A stretch of DNA of 64,000 bases from Legionella saoudiensis (GTDB lineage: Bacteria > Pseudomonadota > Gammaproteobacteria > Legionellales > Legionellaceae). The stretch's first letter is position 1, and the number at the start of each line of letters is the position of its first letter. The stretch covers positions 498,501 through 562,500 of the forward strand of contig NZ_LN901323.1 of assembly GCF_001465875.1 (NCBI RefSeq), given 5' to 3'. A model generated the notes under the pieces. It was not told where the DNA came from. It searched no databases and worked only from the letters and a program-made list of their open reading frames with translations. Shown in pieces: positions 18,177 to 27,640 of this stretch. The translations under genes and the position numbers were made by a program.

Positions 18177-18335
18177 GTAAGCGTTCACGCTGTATGTATT
18201 CTATTAAAGTTAATAAAAACTGCTGTCATTGCGAACAAAGTGAAGCAACCCAGTACGGAGTCTTAACGAAGCATCGTTTTGGAGGGCTTCGCCATGGTTC
18301 GCAATGACTAATTTACCTATCTCGTGAACGCTTAC
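18177..18335. mobile_element. MITE-like element, copy 1, with IS66-type ends
   Basis: A 159-bp element bounded by perfect 13-bp inverted repeats, GTAAGCGTTCACG at the left and its complement at the right. It is flanked by an 8-bp direct repeat, GGATGGTG, at 18169-18176 and 18336-18343. It has no open reading frame. IS66-family insertion sequences are known for GTAA-type ends and 8-bp target duplications, so it looks like a non-autonomous derivative. The interior carries the TCATTGCGAACAAAGTGAAG palindrome family. It fills much of the 333-base gap between the nucleotidase gene and polA. Compared with copy 2 it has a 9-base insertion near 18208. Confidence 0.82.
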
Positions 18336-18414
18336 GGATGGTGTTAGGTATTTCGGCCACCCGGAGTTTTATGTTAGGTCGTGACCCAACTACATTTATC
18401 TTAATGCAAGCACC

Positions 18415-21105
18415 TCAATGGGCTGCGTCCCAATTTTCTCCAGTACCAATCGAAACAAGTAAAGGAATCGATAGTTGTACCGCATGCTCCATCAAATGGC
18501 GAATTTTCTGTGAACAGGATGCAACTTCCTGCTTAGCTACCTCAAAAACCAATTCGTCATGTACTTGCATAATCATTCTGGCAGGTGGATTTTCCTGGCT
18601 GTTTTGCCAGTCGGCGATGGCTATCATGGCTTTTTTAATAATATCCGCCGCTGTGCCTTGCATCGGAGCATTAATCGCAGTACGTTCAGCTGCTTTTTGG
18701 CGCATCATATTCCGAGTGTTTATTTCCGGCAAGTAAAGCCGTCGCCCAAACAGGGTTTCTACATAACCGTTTTGATGTGCTTGTTGGCGCGTACGGTCCA
18801 TATATTCTAAGACTTTGGGGTAACGCTGAAAATAGGTATCAATATAGCGTTGTGCGTCTTGGCGCTCAACGCCAATTTGCTTGGCTAAGCCAAAAGCGGA
18901 CATGCCATAAATCAAACCAAAGTTCACTGCCTTGGCTCGACGGCGATGTTCTGAACTCACTTCCTCACGGGGTACTTGGAAAATTTCTGCAGCAGTGGCT
19001 GTATGAATATCCCAGCCATTGGCAAAGGCAGTAAGCAAGTTATCATCTTGGGATAAATGCGCCATGATTCGTAATTCAATTTGCGAATAATCCGCTGCCA
19101 AAATGAGATGTTCCGGTGGTGCAATAAAGGCCGTGCGAATTAAGCGGCCTTCTTCATTACGGATGGGAATATTTTGTAAATTAGGCTCGCTTGAGGACAG
19201 GCGTCCCGTTGCGGCCACGGCTTGATTATAGGAGGTATGCACTCTGCCCGTTCCCGCACTTATTTTTTTAGGTAAGGCATCAATATAAGTGGAAACCAAT
19301 TTGCTTAAACCGCGATATTCTAAAATAACCGCAGCCAAACGGTAGTCAAACGCGAGTTCTTGTAACACCGATTCTGCCGTTGAGGGCTGGCCCGTTGGGG
19401 TTTTCGCAATTACCGGTAGCTTTTGCTCGTCAAATAAAATCTCTTGTAATTGTTTGGGAGAATTCAAATTGAAGGGTCTTCCTGCCAATTGCAATGCTTC
19501 TGCCTCAAGCTCTTGAATGCGTTCTTTCAGACGCTGACCGTGATGCTCTAAGGTCACGGCATCAATCAACACGCCCCGTAATTCCATATCAGCCAGTACT
19601 GTTACTAGTGGCATCTCAATTGTATTAAAGACTTTTTGCAATGAGGGTTCCATCATCGGGAATAACTTGTGATGCAACTGGAGGGTGACATCTGCATCTT
19701 CTGCTGCATAAATCCCGGCTTTTTCAACGGGGATTTGATCAAAACGTAATTGCTTTGCCCCTTTACCTGCAATTTCCTCATAGGTAATGGTTTTATGACC
19801 TAAATATTTTAAAGACAAGGAGTCCATGTCATGACGACCAGCACTACTATTTAAAACATAAGACTCAAGCATAGTGTCGTAGGCGATGCCTTGAAGATGA
19901 ATGCCGTGATTTTTTAATACGGAGTAATCGTACTTAATATTTTGCCCAATTTTTTTAATTTGCGGATTTTCCAAAATAGGTTTTAACTGGGTAAGTACGT
20001 CTTCTCGGTTTAATTGTGGACTGCCATCGGTATGGGTAAACGGGATATATGCCGCCTTTAATGGCTCAATAGCTAGTGATATGCCCACAATTTCGGCCTT
20101 CATAATGTCAATATCAGTGGTTTCAGCATCAATGCAAAAGGCTTTGCACTGCTGCAGCTGTTGCAACCAAGGTTCCAATTGTTCGTTGGTAGTTACCAGT
20201 TCATGAATGGCATTAATGGCACTTGTTTCTGTAGTTTGTTCGGGTTGGCTTTCTTTTTGCTCTAAGAGCTCCTTTAGCCAATTTTTGAATTCAAGCTCGC
20301 GAATAAGCGCAATGAGCGATTCTTTAACTACGTCTTTGGGTTTTAATTCATGTAGGCTTAAGGGCAACTCTAAATCAGTTTTAATGGTTACCAGTCTTTT
20401 GGACAAGGGTAATTGGGAAATACTGGCGCGCAAATACTCACCAATTTTGCCGGTAATACGTTCGGCATTTTCTATTAAATTGTCTAAAGTTTGATATTCA
20501 GTGAGCCACTTCACCGCAGTTTTAGGACCACACTTGGTAACACCTGGAATATTGTCTGAACTATCGCCCACCAGAGTAAGATAATCAATGATTTGTTCTG
20601 GTGTTACGCCAAATTTTTCTTTAACGCCCATAACGTCCATAGTGGAGTTGTTCATGGTATTAATCAGGCTAATATGCTCATTAACCAGTTGGGCCATGTC
20701 TTTATCGCCGGTGGAAATTACTACTGGAATTCCTTGTTCTGTGGCTTGGCGCGCCAGGGTACCGATTACATCATCTGCTTCGACTCCTTCAACCATTAGC
20801 AGAGGTAAACCCATTGCTTCTAATAATTGCATTAAAGGTTGAAATTGAGAGCTTAATTCTTGAGGCATAGGAGGACGATTGGCCTTATATTCTGGGTACC
20901 ATTCATCTCGAAAGGTTTTCCCCTTAGCATCAAAGACTACCGCCAGTCCTTCAGGCTGATAATCTTTGATTAATTTTTTAATCATGTTTGCAACCCCATA
21001 GACTGCTCCAGTGGGCTGTCCTTTGGAGTTAGTCAAAGGGGGAAGCGCATGAAATGCACGAAAAAAATAGGATGAACCATCGATAAGAATTAATGGTGCC
21101 TTCAT
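18415..21105 (-). CDS. polA: DNA polymerase I
   Basis: An 896-residue three-domain polymerase. The N-terminal 5' nuclease starts LILIDGSSYFFRAFHAL. A 3'-5' exonuclease domain follows with its first motif IDAETTDID intact (D and E near residue 326), so proofreading should be retained. The polymerase motifs are A (ADYSQIELR, near 677), B (RRRAKAVNFGLIYG, near 725) and C (QVHDELVFEV, near 847). It replaces RNA primers and fills repair gaps. It lies 3 bases downstream of lpxD and is probably co-transcribed with it. Length and all key residues are normal. Confidence 0.97.
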   Translation of the reverse strand: MKAPLILIDGSSYFFRAFHALPPLTNSKGQPTGAVYGVANMIKKLIKDYQPEGLAVVFDAKGKTFRDEWYPEYKANRPPMPQELSSQFQPLMQLLEAMGLPLLMVEGVEADDVIGTLARQATEQGIPVVISTGDKDMAQLVNEHISLINTMNNSTMDVMGVKEKFGVTPEQIIDYLTLVGDSSDNIPGVTKCGPKTAVKWLTEYQTLDNLIENAERITGKIGEYLRASISQLPLSKRLVTIKTDLELPLSLHELKPKDVVKESLIALIRELEFKNWLKELLEQKESQPEQTTETSAINAIHELVTTNEQLEPWLQQLQQCKAFCIDAETTDIDIMKAEIVGISLAIEPLKAAYIPFTHTDGSPQLNREDVLTQLKPILENPQIKKIGQNIKYDYSVLKNHGIHLQGIAYDTMLESYVLNSSAGRHDMDSLSLKYLGHKTITYEEIAGKGAKQLRFDQIPVEKAGIYAAEDADVTLQLHHKLFPMMEPSLQKVFNTIEMPLVTVLADMELRGVLIDAVTLEHHGQRLKERIQELEAEALQLAGRPFNLNSPKQLQEILFDEQKLPVIAKTPTGQPSTAESVLQELAFDYRLAAVILEYRGLSKLVSTYIDALPKKISAGTGRVHTSYNQAVAATGRLSSSEPNLQNIPIRNEEGRLIRTAFIAPPEHLILAADYSQIELRIMAHLSQDDNLLTAFANGWDIHTATAAEIFQVPREEVSSEHRRRAKAVNFGLIYGMSAFGLAKQIGVERQDAQRYIDTYFQRYPKVLEYMDRTRQQAHQNGYVETLFGRRLYLPEINTRNMMRQKAAERTAINAPMQGTAADIIKKAMIAIADWQNSQENPPARMIMQVHDELVFEVAKQEVASCSQKIRHLMEHAVQLSIPLLVSIGTGENWDAAH

Positions 21106-21108
21106 TAT

Positions 21109-22158
21109 TTACTCTACCTCTAGCTTAGATACTTGTTCGCTCAATACAGCAACTTGCTCTGAAAGGGTTTTTATATTTTTGCGTATTAAAGGAATACGAT
21201 TAACCGCCAGCTCGTGTTTTATGGCAATATCTTTAGGACGGGCGGGATTACCAAAATAAACCACTCCCGCTTTAAGCTCTTTCTTGGGCGCCACACCAGA
21301 GCGAGCTCCTAAAACAACACCATCACCAATGGTCACATGATCACTAACACCAACATTCGCGGCAAAAATCACGTGATTTCCCGTGGTGCAACTTCCGGCA
21401 ATTCCTGTAAAACCGCAAAGAATGTTGTGCTTGCCCAACTTCACTGAATGAGCAACTTGCACGAGATTATCAATCTTTGTTCCTTCACCAATAATAGTAG
21501 CACCCATGGTTGCGCGATCAATTGCGGTATTAGCGCCAATTTCTACGTCATCATGAATTACTACTTTACCTAGATGGGGTACTTTTAAGTGTTTGCCATC
21601 AACAAAAGTATAGCCGAAACCATCTGAACCAATAACGGTGGATGCATGAATAATAACTCGGGAGCCGATCTGACATTGATCGTATATTGTGACATGGGGA
21701 TGAATGGTTGTATTCGCCCCAATAGTAACGCCTTGTCCAATATGTATATGGCTTTTAAGTACGCAGTGATCGCCAATAACACTACCGGCTTCAATATTAA
21801 CATAAGGTCCTACATAGACCTCTGCTCCTAATTGCACATTTTCAGCAATAACTGCTGTAGGATGAATTCCTGGCTGAACTTTGGGGGCTGGATGAAAATG
21901 GTGGAGAAGAGAAATAAATGCTTTAAGAGGATGAGCTACTTGGATTACTGGTTTTTTAGTGCTTTCCATCCCTTGAGCTACCAAAATGGCCGCGGCGGGA
22001 GAGGCTTCTACGATTTTCAGATTGTCAGTACTGTCAGCAAAAACCAGTGTTCCCGGAGCAATATCATCAATAGGGGATAATGCGGAAATCCGTAGCGAAT
22101 TATCGCCGATGATGGTTCCTTGTACTAAACTTGCTATCTCATAAAGCGAAGCATTCAT
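21109..22158 (-). CDS. lpxD: UDP-3-O-acylglucosamine N-acyltransferase LpxD
   Basis: A 349-residue acyltransferase adding the N-linked hydroxyacyl chain in lipid A synthesis. The N-terminal uridine-binding domain (about 1-100) is followed by about ten left-handed hexapeptide repeats (for example [20 protein letters not shown]). The presumed catalytic histidine is in [15 protein letters not shown]-terminal helix ([20 protein letters not shown]) matches the acyl-carrier-protein-binding tail. It is not beside lpxA, lpxB or fabZ. Legionella is known to carry more than one LpxD, so this is likely the isolated copy. polA follows at once. Confidence 0.9.
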   Translation of the reverse strand: MNASLYEIASLVQGTIIGDNSLRISALSPIDDIAPGTLVFADSTDNLKIVEASPAAAILVAQGMESTKKPVIQVAHPLKAFISLLHHFHPAPKVQPGIHPTAVIAENVQLGAEVYVGPYVNIEAGSVIGDHCVLKSHIHIGQGVTIGANTTIHPHVTIYDQCQIGSRVIIHASTVIGSDGFGYTFVDGKHLKVPHLGKVVIHDDVEIGANTAIDRATMGATIIGEGTKIDNLVQVAHSVKLGKHNILCGFTGIAGSCTTGNHVIFAANVGVSDHVTIGDGVVLGARSGVAPKKELKAGVVYFGNPARPKDIAIKHELAVNRIPLIRKNIKTLSEQVAVLSEQVSKLEVE

Positions 22159-22545
22159 TTTATTGGCCTCTAAATTTGCAAAATAGGGCTGATTATATAC
22201 TCCTTATGGTGTCTTTTCGAGCCCGCGCTGAAAAAGCCCCACGAGCGTCCAATGCCTTATTAATTTATACGGAGTACGCTCTGACGATTTAACGGGTTTT
22301 TACCTTCACATTCTGTGTAAATAAAAAGTATGAAATGAATTCGCTTTCTATTTATTCATAGACTACACTGACTAAATATTGAACAATTCGATTTGGGGGT
22401 TGTAGCTATGCGTGTTTCATTGAAGTGCGCATAAGTCTATGATCGATGTAAACAATTTGTCATTTACAGAGTGATTTTTACAGATAAGGACATTATTAAA
22501 TCCTGAATGTATGGCAAATTTAGCTATGCGCGTGGGAGCTAAATT
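22159..22545. other. 387-base intergenic region between divergent lpxD and phosphohexomutase genes
   Basis: There is no credible gene. It should hold the divergent promoters. A direct repeat TAGCTATGCG(C)GTG occurs at 22403-22414 and 22521-22534. The first copy lies in an ATGCG...CGCAT hairpin (22407-22431). The second overlaps the GGGAGC ribosome site of the downstream gene. The meaning is unknown. Confidence 0.5.
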
Positions 22546-23937
22546 ATGAGTAAGTCCTATCTAATAAAACCGCCTCTAACAATTTTTAAAGAGTATGACA
22601 TTCGTAATCAAATTGGTGAAGATTTGAATGAAAATACTTATTATACCTTAGGCGTTGCTATTGGTAGTGAACTACAGGAACTCCATGGATTACACACGCT
22701 ATTGCTATGTCGTGATAGTAGGCCTAGCAGCAAGCTGTTTGCGGATGCTCTAATTAAAGGCTTGCTCTTTACGGGTACAAATGTCATTGATATTGGTTGT
22801 TTACCTACTCCGGTTTTGTATTTTGCCATGCATGACTTGCAATGTCAGTCAGGATTAATGGTAACCGCGAGTCATAATCCTGCAGATTATAACGGCTTGA
22901 AAATCATTTTAGGCAAAAAAAACTATTACGGTGAACGCTTACGTTTATTGCATCAACGTATTATGGATGAGCGATACCTCTATGATGATACGGAACGAGG
23001 ACGAGTGGTGCAATATCCGGAGGAACAGGTGGTTAATAAGTACATCCGGATGGTTAAAGCCAGTTTAAGAGTGATTAAGCCATTAAAAGTGGTTATCGGG
23101 GGAGGCAACGGAGTTGCATGCCATTTAGCGCCCCAATTATTAACCGCCTTAGGTTGTCAGGTTATTTCTCATTATGCTGAGCAATCCGCATCCTCTGCAG
23201 AGGAAAATTTGAGTGGTTTACGTAGGGTGGTGCAATCACAACAAGCTCATTTAGGGTTGGCTTTTGATGGCGATGGCGATCGTTTGAGTGTGATTGATAA
23301 AAATGGATGTGTTATTCCTTCGGATTATTTGCTATTGGCATTTGCTGATGCCCTCTTAAAAAAGATGGCTGAACCTGCAATTGTTTTTGATGTGAAATGT
23401 ACTCATCATTTGCAGGATTACTTAAGTGCCCATAATGGGCGTGCCATTATGACCAAGACAGGTATGGCCCATATTATGGCAACGATGAGTGCGCATCAGG
23501 CAGCCATTGGCGGCGAATATTGTGGGCATTTTTATTTCAGTGACCGGTGGTTGCCACATGATGATGGCCTTTATGCTGCGGCCCGGGTATTAGAGATGCT
23601 TAGTGAGCAGGCCAAAGATAGCCATCAATTTTTTGAACAATTTCCCAAGTCCTTAAGTACTGATGAATTAAAAGTGGGTATTGCTGAGGGCTTAAAGGCG
23701 CAATTTATGCAACAAGTAGTACTGCAGGCTCCAGATTATCTGTCTGGGGAGCTGGTGCATATTGATGGGTTAAGAGCCAATCTAAATAATGCATGGGGGC
23801 TAATTCGTCCTTCAAACACCGGGCCTTATTTAACCATACGTTTTGAAGCCAAAACCTATGAGGCCATGCAAGATATAAAATGGATGTTTGGTAAATTAAT
23901 TAATGCCATCAATCCCTTATTAGCTTTGCCGTTTTAA
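22546..23937 (+). CDS. Phosphomannomutase/phosphoglucomutase (AlgC type)
   Basis: A 463-residue alpha-D-phosphohexomutase. The catalytic phosphoserine loop is VTASHNPADYNGLK (about residues 106-119). The metal loop is AFDGDGDRL (about 244-252). The sugar loop is GGEYCGHFYF, where cysteine stands in the place of the usual serine. The phosphate-binding end is RPSNTGPYLTIRFEA. The enzyme should interconvert mannose or glucose 1- and 6-phosphates for surface polysaccharide and lipopolysaccharide synthesis. It starts with a strong TGGGAGC ribosome site and is transcribed alone. The precise sugar preference is not evident. Confidence 0.9.
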   Translation: MSKSYLIKPPLTIFKEYDIRNQIGEDLNENTYYTLGVAIGSELQELHGLHTLLLCRDSRPSSKLFADALIKGLLFTGTNVIDIGCLPTPVLYFAMHDLQCQSGLMVTASHNPADYNGLKIILGKKNYYGERLRLLHQRIMDERYLYDDTERGRVVQYPEEQVVNKYIRMVKASLRVIKPLKVVIGGGNGVACHLAPQLLTALGCQVISHYAEQSASSAEENLSGLRRVVQSQQAHLGLAFDGDGDRLSVIDKNGCVIPSDYLLLAFADALLKKMAEPAIVFDVKCTHHLQDYLSAHNGRAIMTKTGMAHIMATMSAHQAAIGGEYCGHFYFSDRWLPHDDGLYAAARVLEMLSEQAKDSHQFFEQFPKSLSTDELKVGIAEGLKAQFMQQVVLQAPDYLSGELVHIDGLRANLNNAWGLIRPSNTGPYLTIRFEAKTYEAMQDIKWMFGKLINAINPLLALPF

Positions 23938-24000
23938 TGCATTAATTAAAAATAAATTTCCAACGGAGGTTACAACAAAGGGCCTCCTGGAAGTCCTTAT

Positions 24001-24927
24001 TTAATATGCTTTTACTGGCGAAACGAAGCCTTGTGGTTTCATTGCCCATAATGAGCAATTAAGCTTTTGCAAGGTATTTTCTGCCGTATTGCCAATAATA
24101 AATCCGGTAATTCCAGTGCGGGCAACCGTTCCCATTACTAAAACATCGATTTCTTTTTCATTGACCCAGGCGGGGATGATTTCAGTAGGATCACCTTTTA
24201 AATGGTAGATTGGCGGTTTTTCTGGAAGCTTTGCCTGCTCAATTAATTTATGCAAGGCCATGTAATTGCTATTGCCCTCTTGCTGTACCATCTCGTCAAT
24301 GGTATCTACTGACATATCAACCCAGGCGCTATTGCGTAAAAATCCTTCTAAGGCAAATTCCCAGCAGGAGAGAATACTAAATTTTCCTGAATAAAATATA
24401 GCTAAGTGCTGAGCCAATTTTAACAGGTTACGCGCCAGATCTTGCTCTGCTGTATCTGTATTATCGGGGGCGATGGCTACTGCGACTTGAATTGATTTAG
24501 GATGTTTTAATGGTCGATGCAGAAACAGCGTGCAGGGACATTTACGTAGCAGAGCCATATCTAAGGCTTTAAAGCCGGGCCCTGCCGCCTCTTCTGCTGC
24601 TTTAACAACTAAATCGTGAGATTGGCGTAAAACGCGTTGAATAATTGCAATATTTGGCGTTTTTTCCCAAACAATTTCCACTGGAATGACTTTTTTCTGG
24701 CTTGATAAATGATTTTGTGCCTCCACAATCATTTTTTGAATATTCTCTTTTAAAAAGGTTTCATAGGATGCTTGATACTGCTCGAAATTAGCAGAAAAAG
24801 GAGGGCATACAATAAGAATTTCTAAACAAGCCTGATCATGCTCTGCTAACCGTATGGCTTCAGTTAAGGCTTCACTTCCATTTTTAATACCGTTACTTAC
24901 AAAAAGGATATTACGAAATCGTTTCAC
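24001..24927 (-). CDS. Tandem-domain universal stress protein
   Basis: A 308-residue protein with two Usp domains (about 1-140 and 150-300). The first starts FRNILFVSNGIKNGSEALTEA. The second ends DVLVMGTVARTGITGFIIGNTAENTLQKL, the G-x-GNTAE nucleotide-type motif. The second half thus looks able to bind ATP, while the first half lacks the clear motif. Translation starts at GTG with AGGAAG upstream. It resembles E. coli UspE. It is divergent from another tandem Usp gene, so both may share a stress-responsive control region. Confidence 0.88.
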   Translation of the reverse strand: MKRFRNILFVSNGIKNGSEALTEAIRLAEHDQACLEILIVCPPFSANFEQYQASYETFLKENIQKMIVEAQNHLSSQKKVIPVEIVWEKTPNIAIIQRVLRQSHDLVVKAAEEAAGPGFKALDMALLRKCPCTLFLHRPLKHPKSIQVAVAIAPDNTDTAEQDLARNLLKLAQHLAIFYSGKFSILSCWEFALEGFLRNSAWVDMSVDTIDEMVQQEGNSNYMALHKLIEQAKLPEKPPIYHLKGDPTEIIPAWVNEKEIDVLVMGTVARTGITGFIIGNTAENTLQKLNCSLWAMKPQGFVSPVKAY

Positions 24928-25044
24928 AAGATGCTCCTTCCTGGGATAAATAAGCCTAGGATTTGTTATTTATTATAGTATAAATAATATGCGCGCTATT
25001 TATTCTATACTTTTACGTAAGGACTTCTTTTTGAGGATACTTCT
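24928..25044. promoter_or_regulatory. Shared divergent promoter region of two universal stress protein genes
   Basis: A 117-base AT-rich spacer between two GTG starts. TATACT at 25006-25011 is a reasonable -10 box for the rightward gene. TATAGTATAAATAATAT near 24974-24990 may serve the leftward gene. No operator is recognised. Confidence 0.45.
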
Positions 25045-25857
25045 GTGTTTAAACGGATATTAGTTACTACAGATTTCTCGACCCATTCATTCTATGCGAT
25101 TCAACGAGCGGTTCAATTTGCCCATTCGGTGCAGGCCGAATTAATTTGTGTGCATGTAATCAATCAAGGCTGGATGGATGGAGGGGATGCGATCGAACAG
25201 GATTGGGTCCACAAAGCAGAGGAGGCTCATGAGCAGGAGTTAAAGCAGCTTATAGCCCCATATCCGATGCAATTCAAAGTGTTGGACGGACGTGTTCCAG
25301 ACGAAATTATCAAATTTATTCAAGAGCATTCTATTAATATGGTATTTATGGGGGCGCACGGCACTTATTATTTAAATGATTTTATTTTAGGGACAAATTC
25401 TGAGGCGGTGCTTAAGCAATCCCCCATTCCAATGCACTTAATTCGCCAGTCGCCAACAGCAAGAGAGTATGCGCGTGTTTTAGTGTGTACGGATTTTTCT
25501 GATGCCAGTAAAAAAGCGATTGAAGTTGCCTATAAAGCATATCCACAAGCGGAGTTTTTGCTATTGCATGTTGCAGATGTCTGGTATGAGAAAATGGTAA
25601 AACCCCATATGCACGATTCTTTGCAAGATAAATTAAATAAATTCTTGGCAAGCTGTGCTGTGGATCCCAGCCGTTTTTCAGTAAAATTTATTGGTGGTTA
25701 CCCTGCCAATGATATTCCACAGTATGCAAAAGACTGGGGGGCTGATTTGGTGGTTTTAGGCACACGCGGGCATTCAGCACTATATTATGTATTAATGGGT
25801 CGGGTAAGTGATCGCTTGGTGCGGGTTAATCCCACAGATATGTTGATTGTGCCTTAA
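25045..25857 (+). CDS. Tandem-domain universal stress protein
   Basis: A 270-residue protein with two Usp domains (about 1-135 and 145-270). The start is FKRILVTTDFSTHSFYAI. The first domain holds MGAHGTYYLNDFILGTNSEAVL and the second holds VVLGTRGHSALYYVLMGRVSDRL, so both keep the G-x2-G-x9-G ATP-binding pattern in some form. Translation starts at GTG behind GAGGA. It is divergent from a larger tandem Usp gene. Such proteins usually respond to stationary phase, oxidative or low-oxygen stress. Confidence 0.9.
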   Translation: MFKRILVTTDFSTHSFYAIQRAVQFAHSVQAELICVHVINQGWMDGGDAIEQDWVHKAEEAHEQELKQLIAPYPMQFKVLDGRVPDEIIKFIQEHSINMVFMGAHGTYYLNDFILGTNSEAVLKQSPIPMHLIRQSPTAREYARVLVCTDFSDASKKAIEVAYKAYPQAEFLLLHVADVWYEKMVKPHMHDSLQDKLNKFLASCAVDPSRFSVKFIGGYPANDIPQYAKDWGADLVVLGTRGHSALYYVLMGRVSDRLVRVNPTDMLIVP

Positions 25858-25917
25858 TATTAACGATTCGCATCTCTGCGTTAACGGAGCCTGCTTTCGA
25901 AGCCAGGCTCTTAAGAG

Positions 25918-27147
25918 TTAGCCAAAATACCTACTTAACACTAAAGCCGCATTTGCCCCACCAAAGGCAAAATGATTCGATAAGGCGATGTCAATCATCT
26001 TCTGGCGAGCACTATTTGCCACATAATCCAAATCGCAAACAGGGTCAGGAGTATCCAGATTGATTGTGGGTAGCAACAGATTATTTTGCAAACTCAGGGT
26101 GGTGGCTATAATTTCCATAACGCCGGCTGCACCAATGGCATGTCCGGTCATCGATTTTTGGGCGGTTATAGGAATTTCATAGGCACGCTGACCAAAAACA
26201 GCTTTAATGGTTTCTGTTTCAATACTGTCATTGAGCGGAGTACCGGTGCCGTGAGCATTAATATAATGGATGTCATTTACTGATAAACGCGCATCATCTA
26301 ATGCAGAAAAAATAGCGCGTTGCTGGCCTTGGGAATTAGGGGCTGTTACATGAAAGGCATCACAGCTTGCGCCAAAGCCGACAATTTCCGCATAAATTTT
26401 AGCGCCGCGCGCTTTCGCCTGTTGCAATTCTTCCAGGATTAGAATCCCGGCCCCATCCGCGATAACCATTCCATCTCGATTGAGATCAAATGGGCTACAG
26501 GCTTTGGTGGGATTTTCATTCTTAGTCGACATTACCCTCAATTTACACCAAGCTGCAAGTATTGATTCCCAAAGAAATGAATCGGTGCCTCCGCAAACAG
26601 CGGTAGATAATCTGCCGTGAGCGATTTGCTGATAGGCGGCTCCTATAGCTTCCGCGGAAGAAATGCAGGCATTGGATATGGTCGAGTTGGCGCCCCCAAT
26701 GCCAAATTCAATGGCAATATAATTAGCAATGGAGTTAGGCATGGTGCGTAATACGGAGAGAGCGGGCATTTTTTTCCACCCCTCAAGGTAAATCGCTTTA
26801 TAGACTTCTTCGGCCTCAGACTGTCCGCCCATACTAGTACCAATGTAGGTACCAGCACTAAATAGTTCCTGGGCATTTAAGCCTGCTTGTGTGATTGCGT
26901 TATGAGCGCAATATAACGCATATTGGGCAGCGCGAGGATAGCGTTTACTTTTATTAAATTGAGGAAACTCATCTAGGTTAAAATCGGTGATTTCGCCACC
27001 AATTTGGGTGGGATAGGGGGAGGGGTCAAAGTTTTGAATGCGTTTAATTCCACACTGGCCTTGGCTTGCTGCATTCCAAAATTTGTTCAGCCCTGTTCCT
27101 ATGGACGATGTAATTTCCATTCCGGTTATGACGACCCTCTTTTTCAT
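25918..27147 (-). CDS. Stand-alone beta-ketoacyl-ACP synthase (FabF-like)
   Basis: A 409-residue condensing enzyme. I place the start at 27147 (MKKRVVITGMEITS) behind AGGATTAGGG rather than at the upstream ATG (27180), which has no ribosome site. The catalytic set is intact: nucleophile C161 in ISNACISSAEAIG, one histidine in NAHGTGTPLND and the second in KSMTGHAIGAAG. It should extend acyl chains from malonyl-ACP. No fab gene or acyl carrier protein gene is next to it, so it may serve a special fatty-acid or secondary product rather than bulk synthesis. That role is inferred. Confidence 0.87.
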   Translation of the reverse strand: MKKRVVITGMEITSSIGTGLNKFWNAASQGQCGIKRIQNFDPSPYPTQIGGEITDFNLDEFPQFNKSKRYPRAAQYALYCAHNAITQAGLNAQELFSAGTYIGTSMGGQSEAEEVYKAIYLEGWKKMPALSVLRTMPNSIANYIAIEFGIGGANSTISNACISSAEAIGAAYQQIAHGRLSTAVCGGTDSFLWESILAAWCKLRVMSTKNENPTKACSPFDLNRDGMVIADGAGILILEELQQAKARGAKIYAEIVGFGASCDAFHVTAPNSQGQQRAIFSALDDARLSVNDIHYINAHGTGTPLNDSIETETIKAVFGQRAYEIPITAQKSMTGHAIGAAGVMEIIATTLSLQNNLLLPTINLDTPDPVCDLDYVANSARQKMIDIALSNHFAFGGANAALVLSRYFG

Positions 27148-27304
27148 CCCTAATCCTTTTATAAAGAAGCATTTTTTCAAGCTAATACTAAAGGGGGGGA
27201 GAAAACTCTGTCAAGATCTTCATTTCTTAATATTACCTTAATGCTTTTAGTGTAGCATTCAGCTCCATAACCATAGAACAATACGATCTGTTAGGAGCAT
27301 AGTT

Positions 27305-27622
27305 ATGTCAGCAACTAGTACATTAACTGAATTTTATGGCTCTTTTTTCTCAACCTGTGGTCACATAGCAAGAGGCCCTTATACGCTTATTACCCAAGCG
27401 TTTATTGGTCAAGACCCTGAACCAGAGGATCACATTTTAGGGTTCGCAGCATGCATTATATTCTCCACGATATTGCCTATTTTACCGCAAATGTTAATAG
27501 CTTCTTTCAGCCTTTCATGTTGCCTTGCAATCGGTGCAATTCTCACCATGCCGTTTACTTATACAGCCGCCGCATATATGGATGCGCAAGAAGATAACAC
27601 CTCATCTATGTATCGATTTTAA
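27305..27622 (+). CDS. Small hydrophobic protein, unknown
   Basis: A 105-residue protein with a clear TAGGAGC ribosome site before the ATG. It has two likely membrane segments, about residues 46-63 (GFAACIIFSTILPILPQML) and 65-90, with four cysteines. The polar ends read MSATSTLTEFYGS and MDAQEDNTSSMYRF. I do not recognise it. It is convergent with the GNAT gene and 18 bases from its end. It could be a small lineage-specific membrane protein. Confidence 0.6.
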   Translation: MSATSTLTEFYGSFFSTCGHIARGPYTLITQAFIGQDPEPEDHILGFAACIIFSTILPILPQMLIASFSLSCCLAIGAILTMPFTYTAAAYMDAQEDNTSSMYRF

Positions 27623-27640
27623 TTTTTGGGGAAATTGCAA

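Noticed and set aside
18338-18736. 132-codon rightward frame at the polA end
   Set aside because: It is antisense to polA, whose motif C and C-terminus occupy the same DNA. No independent evidence.
22159-22545. tRNA gene in the long intergenic gap
   Set aside because: No T-loop (GGTTCGAATCC-like) or cloverleaf could be found on either strand.
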